Source: an uncultured Ruminococcus sp.
GTDB lineage: Bacteria; Bacillota; Clostridia; Oscillospirales; Acutalibacteraceae
DNA length: 6,623 nt
Assembly: GCA_902773245.1 (NCBI GenBank)
Contig: CACYDY010000255.1
Location: forward strand, 1 to 6,623
Direction: 5' to 3'
The notes below the pieces were generated by a model. The model worked only from the letters and a program-made list of their open reading frames with translations. It did not search any database and had not been told where the DNA came from. Shown here one piece after another: positions 1 through 6,293 of the stretch. Positions within the stretch are counted from its first letter, which is position 1. The number at the start of each line of letters is the position of its first letter. A program made the translations under genes and the position numbers.

Positions 1-24
1 GAGCAGGCAGCTTTATTTTTTTTA
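1..24 (+). terminator. possible right half of an intrinsic terminator cut by the window edge
   Basis: The first bases read GAGCAGGCAGC and are followed at once by a T-rich run (TTTATTTTTTTT). This is the form of the descending arm and U-tract of a rho-independent terminator on the plus strand, which would serve a gene lying left of the window and facing this one. The matching ascending arm (GCTGCCTGC) would lie before base 1, so the hairpin cannot be confirmed. If present, it could also stop leftward transcription of the response regulator gene. Confidence 0.3.
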
Positions 25-32
25 ATAATTTA

Positions 33-74
33 TTAAGCTTCAAATTAAGCTTCAAAAAATTATTCAGCTTCAAA
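33..74 (-). repeat. tandem 12-bp repeat at the 3' end of the response regulator gene
   Basis: TTAAGCTTCAAA occurs twice back to back (33-44 and 45-56). A one-mismatch copy, TTCAGCTTCAAA, lies at 63-74 inside the last codons of the response regulator gene. Read on the minus strand, the in-gene copy encodes Phe-Glu-Ala-Glu and is followed by TAA. Each downstream copy again reads Phe-Glu-Ala-stop (TTTGAAGCTTAA). This looks like local duplication of the gene terminus, leaving a series of stop codons. The copies are visible directly; slippage or duplication as the origin is inference. Confidence 0.7.
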
Positions 75-734
75 TCTGTAACCTATGCCCCGAAGAGTTA
101 CGATACATTTGCTGTATTCCTTCAGGCTCTTTCTCAGGAGTTTGATGTGGGTGTCAAGAGTTCTGTCGTCACCGAAGAAATCATATCCCCAAACGTGATT
201 GATAAGCTTTTCTCTTGAAAGCGCAATGCCCTTGTTTTTCACCATATAGAAGAAAAGCTCGTACTCTTTGGGAGTCATTTCCACACGTTCGCCGTCGATG
301 GTTACTATTCTTGCGCTGAAATCCACCACAAGAGTTTTGTACGTGAAAACATCTCTTTTCTGACCTTCGTCAAGCGCCGTTCTTTTAAGCACCGCATTGA
401 CCCTCATCATAAGCTCCTTTGGTGAAAACGGTTTTACCACGTAGTCGTCGATTCCAAGCTCAAATCCGTGTATCTTGTCGTACTCCTCACCTCTTGCAGA
501 AAGCATGATGATCGGAGTTGTGCTTCTTTTTCTTATTTCTCTGCAAGCGGAGAATCCGTCCAGCTCGGGCATCATAACGTCCATGATTATAAGATCGAAT
601 CTGTTTCTTGTGCATATTGAAATAGCTTCAAGACCGTCGGTCGCCTCGGTTACCTCATGACCTTCGAACATTGCATATTTTTTGATAAGCTCTCTTATTC
701 TGTATTCGTCGTCTACTACTAATATTTTGCTCAT
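60..734 (-). CDS. OmpR/PhoB-family two-component response regulator
   Basis: This is a cytoplasmic transcription factor of 224 residues, full length for the family. The receiver domain is about residues 3-115. It has the acidic pair D8/D9, phospho-acceptor D52 in IIMDVMMPELDG, S79 at the switch position, and K101 in DDYVVKPF. The winged-helix DNA-binding domain is about 127-222, with MTPKEYELFFYM, the recognition-helix region RTLDTHIKLLRKSL and the closing VTLRGIGYRF. I chose the ATG at 734 because GGTGAGAGG precedes it and MSKILVVDDE is the usual family start. The frame is open to an ATG at 800, but that adds 22 unrelated residues and lacks a ribosome site. The gene faces away from the fumarase operon. 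No partner kinase is visible, although only 59 bases lie downstream, so it may be an orphan or the kinase may lie elsewhere. The family call is firm; the signal and targets are unknown. Confidence 0.96.
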   Translation of the reverse strand: MSKILVVDDEYRIRELIKKYAMFEGHEVTEATDGLEAISICTRNRFDLIIMDVMMPELDGFSACREIRKRSTTPIIMLSARGEEYDKIHGFELGIDDYVVKPFSPKELMMRVNAVLKRTALDEGQKRDVFTYKTLVVDFSARIVTIDGERVEMTPKEYELFFYMVKNKGIALSREKLINHVWGYDFFGDDRTLDTHIKLLRKSLKEYSKCIVTLRGIGYRFEAE

Positions 735-798
735 ATATCTTTGCCTCTCACCTTTGTTAATATTTTGACAGCCGCATAATTGTGATGTTTTATGACCC

Positions 799-853
799 AT
801 GTGAATACACGTATTATTATACTAATAATCTCAAATCAATGTGATAATCACGT
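799..853. promoter_or_regulatory. two related quasi-palindromes, possible operator pair
   Basis: ATGTGAATACACGT (799-812) and ATGTGATAATCACGT (839-853) share the pattern ATGTGA...CACGT and start 40 bp apart, close to four helical turns. The second contains the near-perfect dyad GTGAT-A-ATCAC. One overlaps the proposed -10 and start region of the leftward promoter, and the other abuts its -35. A further TTATCACA at 883-890 is an exact inverted match to TGTGATAA at 840-847. The words are seen directly. Binding by the response regulator itself or by a CRP/FNR-type protein is speculation. Confidence 0.35.
811..839 (-). promoter_or_regulatory. candidate promoter of the response regulator gene
   Basis: On the minus strand TTGATT (834-839) lies 17 nt before TAATAC (811-816), giving a plausible sigma-A promoter with a leader of about 70 nt to the ATG at 734. 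A better -10 word, TATAAT at 816-821, overlaps but has no good -35 at the right distance. The region is very AT-rich, so the exact hexamers are uncertain. Confidence 0.4.
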
Positions 854-902
854 GAAATTTTTATTAAATTTATATTTTTATTTTATCACATAAAATTTTA
901 TA

Positions 903-931
903 TTGAAATAGGCTCGGGAATATTTTATAAT
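903..931 (+). promoter_or_regulatory. sigma-A type promoter of the fumarase operon
   Basis: TTGAAA (903-908) and a perfect TATAAT (926-931) are separated by exactly 17 nt. This places the transcription start near 938 and leaves a leader of about 30 nt with the ribosome site GGAAGAAGG (953-961), 7 nt before the ATG at 969. It is the best promoter in the window. No riboswitch or attenuator fits in so short a leader. Confidence 0.8.
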
Positions 932-968
932 ATTTTTATACGAATAAATTCCGGAAGAAGGTAAAACT

Positions 969-1820
969 ATGAATGTCAGAAAAATCCCTGCCTCACAGAT
1001 CACCGAAGCGGTCAAAAAGCTTTTCATGGACTGCAATTATTACATCGGTGACGATATCTCCCAAGCTTTAAAAGACGCTCGGGAAAACGAAGATCTGCAA
1101 ATTGCCAAAGACGTTTTGCAGCAGCTCATTGACAACAACTCAATTGCTGCAAACGAAAGAATCCCGATGTGTCAGGATACGGGCATGGCAGTTCTTTTTG
1201 TGGAATACGGCGACAAGGTCGCTGTCGAAGACGGAAGCTTCAAGGACGCAGTCGAAGAAGGCGTCAGACGGGCTTACATTGACGGCTATCTCAGGAAATC
1301 GGTTGTTTCCGATCCTGTTTTTGACAGAAAAAACACAAAGGACAACACTCCGGCGATAATTCACACCGAAATTACTCAGGGTGATAAAATACATATCACC
1401 GCAGGCGGAAAAGGGTTCGGAAGTGAAAATATGTCGGCAATTAAAATGCTTACTCCGTCGGCAGGCGTTGAGGGTGTTAAAAAATTCGTACTCGACACTG
1501 TTGCCCATGCGGGTCCAAATCCGTGTCCGCCGATGGTGGTGGGGGTCGGAATCGGCGGTACGTTTGAAAAAGCGGCTCAGCTTGCAAAAAGAGCGACTCT
1601 TCGCCCCATTAACACGTCAAACCCCGATGAAAGATACGCAAAGCTTGAAAACGAGCTTCTTGAAGAGATAAACAAAATGAACATCGGGCCGGCAGGTCTT
1701 GGAGGAAAAACCTCGGCGCTTGGGCTTAACATCGAAACCTATCCGACACACATCGCAGGAATGCCTGTTGCGGTGAACATTTGCTGTCACGCCTGCAGAC
1801 ACAAGGAAGTTACTATTTAA
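969..1820 (+). CDS. fumA: fumarate hydratase, class I, alpha (N-terminal type) subunit
   Basis: This 283-residue protein is the larger subunit of the two-subunit, oxygen-sensitive [4Fe-4S] fumarase, which reversibly hydrates fumarate to L-malate in the cytoplasm. Family landmarks in order are IPMCQDTGMA (C68), NTPAIIHTEI with GGKGFGSENMS (about 127-155), HAGPNPCPP (C186), GPAGLGGKTSALGLNIE (240-256), and the C-terminal ICCHACRH. In this family three cysteines hold the cluster; C68, C186 and one of C272/C273/C276 are the obvious candidates. Length and ends match stand-alone alpha subunits. AAGAAGG 7 nt upstream supports the start. The beta subunit follows 13 nt later. L-tartrate dehydratase alpha subunits (TtdA) share the same fold and motifs, so a related hydroxy-acid dehydratase is the main alternative. 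Fumarase is the more common role in Clostridia. Confidence 0.92.
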   Translation: MNVRKIPASQITEAVKKLFMDCNYYIGDDISQALKDARENEDLQIAKDVLQQLIDNNSIAANERIPMCQDTGMAVLFVEYGDKVAVEDGSFKDAVEEGVRRAYIDGYLRKSVVSDPVFDRKNTKDNTPAIIHTEITQGDKIHITAGGKGFGSENMSAIKMLTPSAGVEGVKKFVLDTVAHAGPNPCPPMVVGVGIGGTFEKAAQLAKRATLRPINTSNPDERYAKLENELLEEINKMNIGPAGLGGKTSALGLNIETYPTHIAGMPVAVNICCHACRHKEVTI

Positions 1821-1833
1821 GGGGGCAATTCAC

Positions 1834-2358
1834 ATGAAAAAGATAACGTTTCCTATTTCGGAAGAACAGCTCATGGATCTGAAAGCCGGCGACAGAGTTC
1901 TTGCAAGCGGATACCTTTACACCGCAAGAGATGCCGCCCACAAGAGAATGTATGAGCTTTTGCAAAAAGGAGAACCGCTCCCTGTCGATATCAGCGGACA
2001 GACTATCTACTACGTCGGGGCTGCGCCGGCAAAGCCCGGCTGCGCAGTAGGCCCGTGCGGTCCTACGTCTTCTTATCGTATGGATAAGTACGCCCCGTCG
2101 CTTCTTGACCTCGGACTTAAAGTCATGATCGGAAAAGGAATGCGCAGCGACGAGGTTATCAACTCGATAATAAAAAACAAAGCCGTTTATTTGATAGCTA
2201 TCGGCGGCGCGGCTGCGCTGATCGCAAAAAGCATCAAAAAAAGCGAGCTGATCTGCTATGAGGACTTGGGCACGGAAGCTATTTATCGTTATGAAGTTGA
2301 GGATATGCCTTTGATCGTGGGAATTGACAGTATTGGCGGTAATGTCTATGTCAGATAA
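1834..2358 (+). CDS. fumB: fumarate hydratase, class I, beta (C-terminal type) subunit
   Basis: This 174-residue protein is the small subunit that completes the class I fumarase; it corresponds to the C-terminal domain of single-chain enzymes. Visible family motifs are GDRVLASGYLYTARDAAHKR (about 19-38), the substrate-binding region GPTSSYRMD (76-84), IGKGM (99-103), the glycine/alanine run AIGGAAALIA (122-131), and EDLGTEAIYRYEVEDMPLIV (143-162). There is no signal peptide or membrane segment. The ribosome site AAGGGGG (1819-1825) overlaps the alpha-subunit stop codon, which suggests coupled translation of the two subunits. The symbol here means class I beta subunit, not the single-chain E. 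coli FumB. A TtdB-like tartrate dehydratase subunit is the alternative, as for its partner. Confidence 0.92.
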   Translation: MKKITFPISEEQLMDLKAGDRVLASGYLYTARDAAHKRMYELLQKGEPLPVDISGQTIYYVGAAPAKPGCAVGPCGPTSSYRMDKYAPSLLDLGLKVMIGKGMRSDEVINSIIKNKAVYLIAIGGAAALIAKSIKKSELICYEDLGTEAIYRYEVEDMPLIVGIDSIGGNVYVR

Positions 2359-2395
2359 CATGATCATTCACTCCACGGAGTCGAACGGAGAACCA

Positions 2396-3139
2396 ATGCT
2401 AAACCCGGGAGAACATTTTGAACCTCTCGGAAACGGAATAAGTGTGATAGTTTCCGACGAAAACCATTTTTCAACCGACACAATACTTTTGGCGCACTTT
2501 TCAGCTCCAAAAAAACATGAAAAGGTGATCGAACTCGGATCGGGCTGCGGAACTGTTTCGCTGATATGGTGCAGAAAATCTCCGCCGAGATCAGTCACGG
2601 CGGTTGAAATCCAGCCGCAGGCTGCGGACATGATCAGAAGAGGAGTTTTGCACAACAAGCTTGAAAATGTGATAACCGTTATCAACGGAGATCTGAGAGA
2701 TCTTGGAGGAATGGTAGAATTTGGTTCATACGACATGGCTGCGATGAATCCACCCTACAAAATCGGCGGCGGCGGACTTGTCAACCCGAATGAAAACAAA
2801 AAAATCGCTCGTCACGAAACGGAATGCACTCTTGACGACATAACGAAAGCTGCGGCAAGACTTCTTCGTTTCGGGGGGCGATTCTGCATTTGCCAGCGTC
2901 CCGAAAGACTCTCGGACGTTTTATTATCAATGAGAAATGCCGGCATTGAACCAAAAAAACTGCGGCTTGTTCAACAGCGAAAGGACAAAGCTCCAAAGCT
3001 GTTTCTTGCGGAAGGCAAACGAGGCGGACAGCCGGGAGGATTGGTTGTGCAGCCAACGCTGTTCATTGAGAATGATAATTTTGAGCTGTCACAGGAAATG
3101 ATCGATATTTACGGCGATTATAAGGAGAAATATTTATGA
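2396..3139 (+). CDS. tRNA1(Val) A37 N6-methyltransferase (TrmN6/YabB) family protein
   Basis: This is an S-adenosylmethionine-dependent Rossmann-fold methyltransferase of about 247 residues. It shows motif I VIELGSGCGTVSL (44-56), an acidic residue after strand 2 in AVEIQP (E71), and NPPY at 118-121, the catalytic motif of N6-adenine and other amino-group methyltransferases. IARHE (137-141), GGRFCICQRPERL (160-172) and EGKRGG (206-211) match the TrmN6/YabB family, whose E. coli member methylates A37 of tRNA1(Val). The frame is open from a TTG at 2324, overlapping the fumarase gene. I prefer ATG 2396 because GGAGAA (2387-2392) is well spaced and the N-terminus then resembles relatives; ATG 2348, with GGCGG upstream, is the main alternative. 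The gene overlaps rsmI by ATGA, as in a translationally coupled pair. The exact RNA substrate is inferred. Family certain, start moderately so. Confidence 0.88.
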   Translation: MLNPGEHFEPLGNGISVIVSDENHFSTDTILLAHFSAPKKHEKVIELGSGCGTVSLIWCRKSPPRSVTAVEIQPQAADMIRRGVLHNKLENVITVINGDLRDLGGMVEFGSYDMAAMNPPYKIGGGGLVNPNENKKIARHETECTLDDITKAAARLLRFGGRFCICQRPERLSDVLLSMRNAGIEPKKLRLVQQRKDKAPKLFLAEGKRGGQPGGLVVQPTLFIENDNFELSQEMIDIYGDYKEKYL

Positions 3140-3960
3140 GCGGAATTTTGTATGTAGTCGGAACACCGATCGGAAACCTGAACGATCTTTCACCGAGGGC
3201 GGTGGAAACGCTCGAAAACGTTGATTTTATTGCGGCTGAGGACACAAGAGTCACATTGAAACTGCTCAATCATTTTGAGATAAAAAAGCCAATGATAAGC
3301 TACTTCGAACACAACAAGCGTGAACGGGGAGAAATTATCTGCGACAGAATAGCCGCCGGAGAAAACTGCGCAATAGTGACCGACGCCGGAATGCCGTGCA
3401 TTTCCGATCCCGGAGAAGAGCTTGTCAGGCAGTGTGCGGAAAGAGGAATAAAAACTATTGTTGTTCCGGGGCCGAGCGCAGTTATTTCCGCGCTTGCGGT
3501 GTCGGGACTTGCAACCGGAAGATTTACCTTTGAGGGTTTTTTAAGCGTAAACAAAAAAAGCCGTCTTGATCATCTCGAACAGCTTAAAACAGAAAAACGG
3601 ACTATGATATTCTATGAAGCTCCGCACAAGCTTGCGCACACTCTGGGCGACCTTTACAAAGCGTTCGGTGACAGAAACATTTCTATCGTGCGTGAGATCA
3701 CAAAAATACACGAAGAAGTCATTCGAACGACTCTTTCAAAAGCGGTTGAGTTATACGGCGACGGCTCTTTGAAGGGAGAGATCGTTCTCGTTTTGGAGGG
3801 CGCTTCCGAGGATATCGACAAAGAAGAGTATACTATTGAAGAAGCCGCTGCATTGGCTAAGAGTTTTATCCGTGACGGTTATTCGACGTCGGAAAGCGCA
3901 AAACAGGCTGCCAAGATAACGGGATTTAAGAAAAATGAAATTTACAAGCTGTTGACTTGA
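3136..3960 (+). CDS. rsmI: 16S rRNA (cytidine(1402)-2'-O)-methyltransferase RsmI
   Basis: RsmI methylates the 2'-hydroxyl of C1402 in the decoding centre of 16S rRNA, using S-adenosylmethionine. This 274-residue protein is near the family's usual length and is complete. Tetrapyrrole-methylase-fold motifs are VVGTPIGNLNDLSPRA (7-22), AAEDTRVT (33-40), YFEHN (56-60), VTDAGMPCISDPGEELV (81-97), VPGPSAVISAL (110-120), FYEAPHKL (159-166), REITKIHEE (186-194) and GEIVLVLEG (214-222). A small C-terminal helical domain follows (about 233-274). AAGGAG (3122-3127) lies 8 nt before the ATG, which overlaps the upstream stop codon. In Bacillus subtilis the rsmI gene (yabC) also lies close to yabB, with the GIY-YIG gene yazA between them; yazA is absent here. 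Transcription probably comes from the fumarase promoter. Confidence 0.97.
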   Translation: MSGILYVVGTPIGNLNDLSPRAVETLENVDFIAAEDTRVTLKLLNHFEIKKPMISYFEHNKRERGEIICDRIAAGENCAIVTDAGMPCISDPGEELVRQCAERGIKTIVVPGPSAVISALAVSGLATGRFTFEGFLSVNKKSRLDHLEQLKTEKRTMIFYEAPHKLAHTLGDLYKAFGDRNISIVREITKIHEEVIRTTLSKAVELYGDGSLKGEIVLVLEGASEDIDKEEYTIEEAAALAKSFIRDGYSTSESAKQAAKITGFKKNEIYKLLT

Positions 3961-4305
3961 GAGTTGATGAGGAATTTGTCTTTGATTCAGTTTCTCTTTT
4001 TGAACGGTTTGAAATTGCCTAAAAAAGCTTGAAAGAGGACAATTAAAGTTTTTGCCCAGCTTTTTTCAAAAAGCTGGCAGATTCCAAAGGCAGAGCCTTT
4101 GGTCGCTGACGGAACAAATCAGAAAAGATCGACATATTTCCCTCAGCGAAATCAAATAAACTATCCATCAAAGCGTTCCTCAAAACGATACCTATCGGTA
4201 AAAATCAAAACAGGCAACAGCGCAGCGAATTGCCGGTCTGAGAAAGAAAAATACTAAGGAACCACTGATTAAATCTCAATGCTTTCGAGTTTAGCAGATG
4301 TCAAT
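3961..4305. other. gene-poor spacer between rsmI and the convergent terminator
   Basis: These 345 bases hold no ORF with family-like sequence. The longest plausible frame is a 21-codon ATG ORF at 3967-4032 without a good ribosome site. The main structure is the double hairpin at 4056-4102. There is also a compact dyad, CGATA-CC-TATCG, at 4186-4197. There is no U-tract directly after the double hairpin, so rsmI transcripts probably run on to the terminator at 4306-4341. The stretch may be a non-coding dispersed element. Confidence 0.6.
4056..4102. repeat. two adjacent perfect hairpins, probable dispersed intergenic repeat
   Basis: Hairpin 1 has arms CCAGCTTTTT (4056-4065) and AAAAAGCTGG (4068-4077) around a two-base centre. 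Hairpin 2 has arms CCAAAGGC (4084-4091) and GCCTTTGG (4095-4102) around AGA. Both arm pairs match without error and are separated by six bases. No T-run follows, so this is not a standard terminator. The style (GTTTTTGC, GCTTTTT...AAAAAGC, then a GGCAGAGCC hairpin) recalls intergenic repeats that I associate with clostridial genomes. That recollection is unverified, and only one copy lies in this window. Confidence 0.6.
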
Positions 4306-4341
4306 AAAAACGTGAGGTGCGAAATTACACCCCACGTTTTT
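4306..4341 (-). terminator. bidirectional intrinsic terminator shared by the two convergent operons
   Basis: AAAAACGTGAGGTG (4306-4319) pairs with CACCCCACGTTTTT (4328-4341) across an 8-base loop. On the minus strand the single non-Watson-Crick position becomes a G-U pair, so the rimO-pgsA transcript gets an unbroken 9-bp GC-containing stem followed by UUUUU, 23 nt after the pgsA stop. On the plus strand the same stem has one A-C mismatch and is followed by TTTTTATTTTTAT, so it can also end the fumarase-rsmI transcript. I assign it to the minus strand because the fit is better there. Confidence 0.85.
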
Positions 4342-4364
4342 ATTTTTATCTTATTACATATTTA

Positions 4365-4940
4365 CTACTTTGCATTCTTTATGAACGAGAAATTATCCTT
4401 GATATATATAAAGCCCGATATTACCGTAAGCGCAGCCGATATCCACAGCAGCGACTGATTTACAATATTCATTATGCTTATCACATTATCAGCCGCATTT
4501 GGCATCAGCTGCAGGATAAATCCGTTGAGCAGGACAACTATTATTGCAGCCATCTGACTCACTGTTTTGGCTTTTCCCCACATATTCGCTGCGACAACTT
4601 TTCCGTTTTCTACTGCTACAAGACGTATCGACGTTACCGTAAATTCTCTGAAAAGAACAAGAATTATGAAAACTGCGTTCACTATGTCAAGATCTATAAA
4701 ACACGCAAATGCCGATATTACAAGTATTTTATCCGCAAGCGGATCCGCAAATTTTCCGAAATCCGTTACCATGTTGTATTTTCGGGCAATTTTTCCGTCA
4801 AGCATATCGGTTATCGATGCAATCGCAAATATTACCAACGCTATCAGATAATTGTACGGTATGCTTCCAATAAGGAGAACCGCTACAAAAAAAGGTACCA
4901 ATATTATTCTTAACAGAGTCAGTTTGTTTGGTAAATTCAA
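4365..4940 (-). CDS. pgsA: CDP-diacylglycerol-glycerol-3-phosphate 3-phosphatidyltransferase
   Basis: PgsA is an integral membrane enzyme that joins CDP-diacylglycerol and glycerol-3-phosphate to give phosphatidylglycerol phosphate, the committed step to phosphatidylglycerol and cardiolipin. The CDP-alcohol phosphotransferase signature is complete: D45, D48, G49, A52, R53, G62, D66 and D70, within DMLDGKIAR and GKFADPLAD. Several hydrophobic segments are visible (about 8-25, 30-44, 72-97, 127-146 and 165-180). The conserved REFTVTSIRL (98-107) and GKAKTVSQM (122-130) fit PgsA rather than other family members. At 191 residues it is full length. The start is a TTG at 4938-4940 after GGGGG (4948-4952); MNLPNKLTLLRI is the standard N-terminus and no in-frame ATG offers a better choice. 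It follows rimO by 21 nt, an order common in Firmicutes. Confidence 0.96.
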   Translation of the reverse strand: MNLPNKLTLLRIILVPFFVAVLLIGSIPYNYLIALVIFAIASITDMLDGKIARKYNMVTDFGKFADPLADKILVISAFACFIDLDIVNAVFIILVLFREFTVTSIRLVAVENGKVVAANMWGKAKTVSQMAAIIVVLLNGFILQLMPNAADNVISIMNIVNQSLLWISAALTVISGFIYIKDNFSFIKNAK

Positions 4941-4961
4941 GACTATACCCCCAATAAAAGA

Positions 4962-6293
4962 TTAATCGATCATTTCGCCGATCGGGTCGCAGTCGAGAAA
5001 ATCATCAACTCTGACTTTAACGATCTCTCCCTCGTATGGCTTTCTTTCGGAACAAGTGAAGAAAACCTTTCCGTCAACCTCGGGCGCATCGGCTTTGCTT
5101 CTTCCGAAAAAGCACTCGGCATAGCGGTCAAATCCCTCAACTATCACTTCGATCTCTTTGCCGACAAGCGATTCGTTGTAGGCTTCCATAATACGCTGCT
5201 GCTGCTCTGTCAGTATTTCGGCGCGATGCTCTTTTATTTCATCGTCGATCTGTTCGGGCATTCTCGCAGCAGGGGTATCCTCTTCCTGAGAATAGGGGAA
5301 ACAGCCCATTCGCTCAAATTTTATCTCATTCACAAATTCGGAAAGCTCGGTGAACTGTTCTTCGGTTTCGCCCGGGAAACCTGTGATAAATGTCGTTCTG
5401 AGAACAAGATTCGGGATCTTTTCTCTCAATTTTTTGACCAACGCTGTGAGATATTCACGGTCGCCTTTTCTTCCCATTCTTTTCAGCACCGCTGCGTCGC
5501 AGTGCTGAAGCGGCATATCGATATATTTGAGGAGCTTGTCCTCAAAAGCGAATACTTCGATAAGCTCGTCGGTGATACATTCGGGATAGCAGTAAAGAAC
5601 CCTTATCCACTCAAGCTTTTCTATTCTGCACAGCTGCCTCAAAAGCTCCGCAAGCTTATACTCACCGTAGATATCTTCTCCGTATTTTGTAGTATCCTGA
5701 GCGATTACTATAAGCTCCTTTACGCCGTTTTCGGCAAGCTGCTTTGCTTCTTCTATGATGTTTTCTATCTTGCGGCTTCTGTATTTTCCTCTGATCATAG
5801 GTATCGCACAATATGTACATCTGTTGTCGCAGCCCTCTGCGATCTTTAAGTACGCATAATAATATGCTGTGCTTTGCAGTCTTCCGCCCTCAAGCGGAAG
5901 CTCCCGCTTATCGGGGAATGTTTCAACCTTATTTTTTTGAAGAACCTTTTCGACAACATTGGCTATTCCTGAGTTGGCTCCTATTCCCACGACCGCATCT
6001 ATTTCATAAAGCTCTTTCATCATCTGCTCACGGTATCTTTCCGCAAGACAGCCCGTTGCTATGATTCCCTTGATCTTGCCTTCTTTTTTCAGCTGAGCAA
6101 GTTCAAGGATTTCATCTATACTTTCCTGTTTTGCGCTTTCTATAAATCCGCAGGTGTTGATTATCGCAATATCCGCCATAGCCGCTTCTTCAACAATTTT
6201 ATAACCGGCTTCTTTGAGTGAATAAAGCATCATTTCCGCATCAACACGGTTTTTGGCACAGCCAAGACTGACCATTCCGACTGTATTCGGCAT
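4962..6293 (-). CDS. rimO: ribosomal protein S12 (aspartate-C3) methylthiotransferase RimO
   Basis: RimO is a radical-SAM enzyme with two [4Fe-4S] clusters that methylthiolates the conserved aspartate of ribosomal protein S12. The 443-residue protein is complete. The N-terminal MTTase domain (about 4-120) has the three auxiliary-cluster cysteines C12 (SLGCAKNRVDAE), C48 (NTCGFIESAKQESID) and C82 (ATGCLAERY). The radical-SAM core has C155, C159 and C162 in EGCDNRCTYCAIPMIRGKYR, with later conserved blocks IAQDTTKYG, YIDMPLQH, LRTTFITGFPGE and FPYSQEEDTPAA. A TRAM domain (about 373-438) includes GRSKADAPEVDG. SLGCAKNRVDAE and the ADAPEVDG block mark RimO rather than the tRNA enzymes MiaB or MtaB. 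GAGAGGGG precedes the ATG at 6293. It is probably the first gene of an operon with pgsA. Confidence 0.97.
   Translation of the reverse strand: MPNTVGMVSLGCAKNRVDAEMMLYSLKEAGYKIVEEAAMADIAIINTCGFIESAKQESIDEILELAQLKKEGKIKGIIATGCLAERYREQMMKELYEIDAVVGIGANSGIANVVEKVLQKNKVETFPDKRELPLEGGRLQSTAYYYAYLKIAEGCDNRCTYCAIPMIRGKYRSRKIENIIEEAKQLAENGVKELIVIAQDTTKYGEDIYGEYKLAELLRQLCRIEKLEWIRVLYCYPECITDELIEVFAFEDKLLKYIDMPLQHCDAAVLKRMGRKGDREYLTALVKKLREKIPNLVLRTTFITGFPGETEEQFTELSEFVNEIKFERMGCFPYSQEEDTPAARMPEQIDDEIKEHRAEILTEQQQRIMEAYNESLVGKEIEVIVEGFDRYAECFFGRSKADAPEVDGKVFFTCSERKPYEGEIVKVRVDDFLDCDPIGEMID

Noticed and set aside
735..800. N-terminal extension of the response regulator to the ATG at 800
   Set aside because: The 22 added residues do not resemble receiver domains, no ribosome site precedes the ATG at 800, and the ATG at 734 has one. 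The region also overlaps the likely transcription start.
1813..2367. Minus-strand open frame of 184 codons opposite the fumarase beta gene
   Set aside because: The plus strand encodes a conserved fumarase subunit here; the antisense product has no recognisable motif and no promoter or ribosome site.
3967..4032. Plus-strand 21-codon ORF beginning MRNLSLIQFLF just after rsmI
   Set aside because: No good Shine-Dalgarno site, no recognisable family, and length is within chance. The hydrophobic stretch is not enough to call a gene.
4056..4077. First double-hairpin arm pair as an intrinsic terminator for rsmI
   Set aside because: The stem is good, but it is followed by CAGATTCC rather than a T-run, and a proper terminator lies downstream at 4306-4341.
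4317..4913. Plus-strand open frame of 198 codons opposite pgsA
   Set aside because: It begins inside the terminator loop region, and its product is a tyrosine/arginine-rich low-complexity string, typical of the antisense of a membrane-protein gene.
5226..5849. Long plus-strand open frame opposite rimO
   Set aside because: It lies entirely antisense to a clearly conserved radical-SAM gene and its translation has no family features; a codon-bias shadow.
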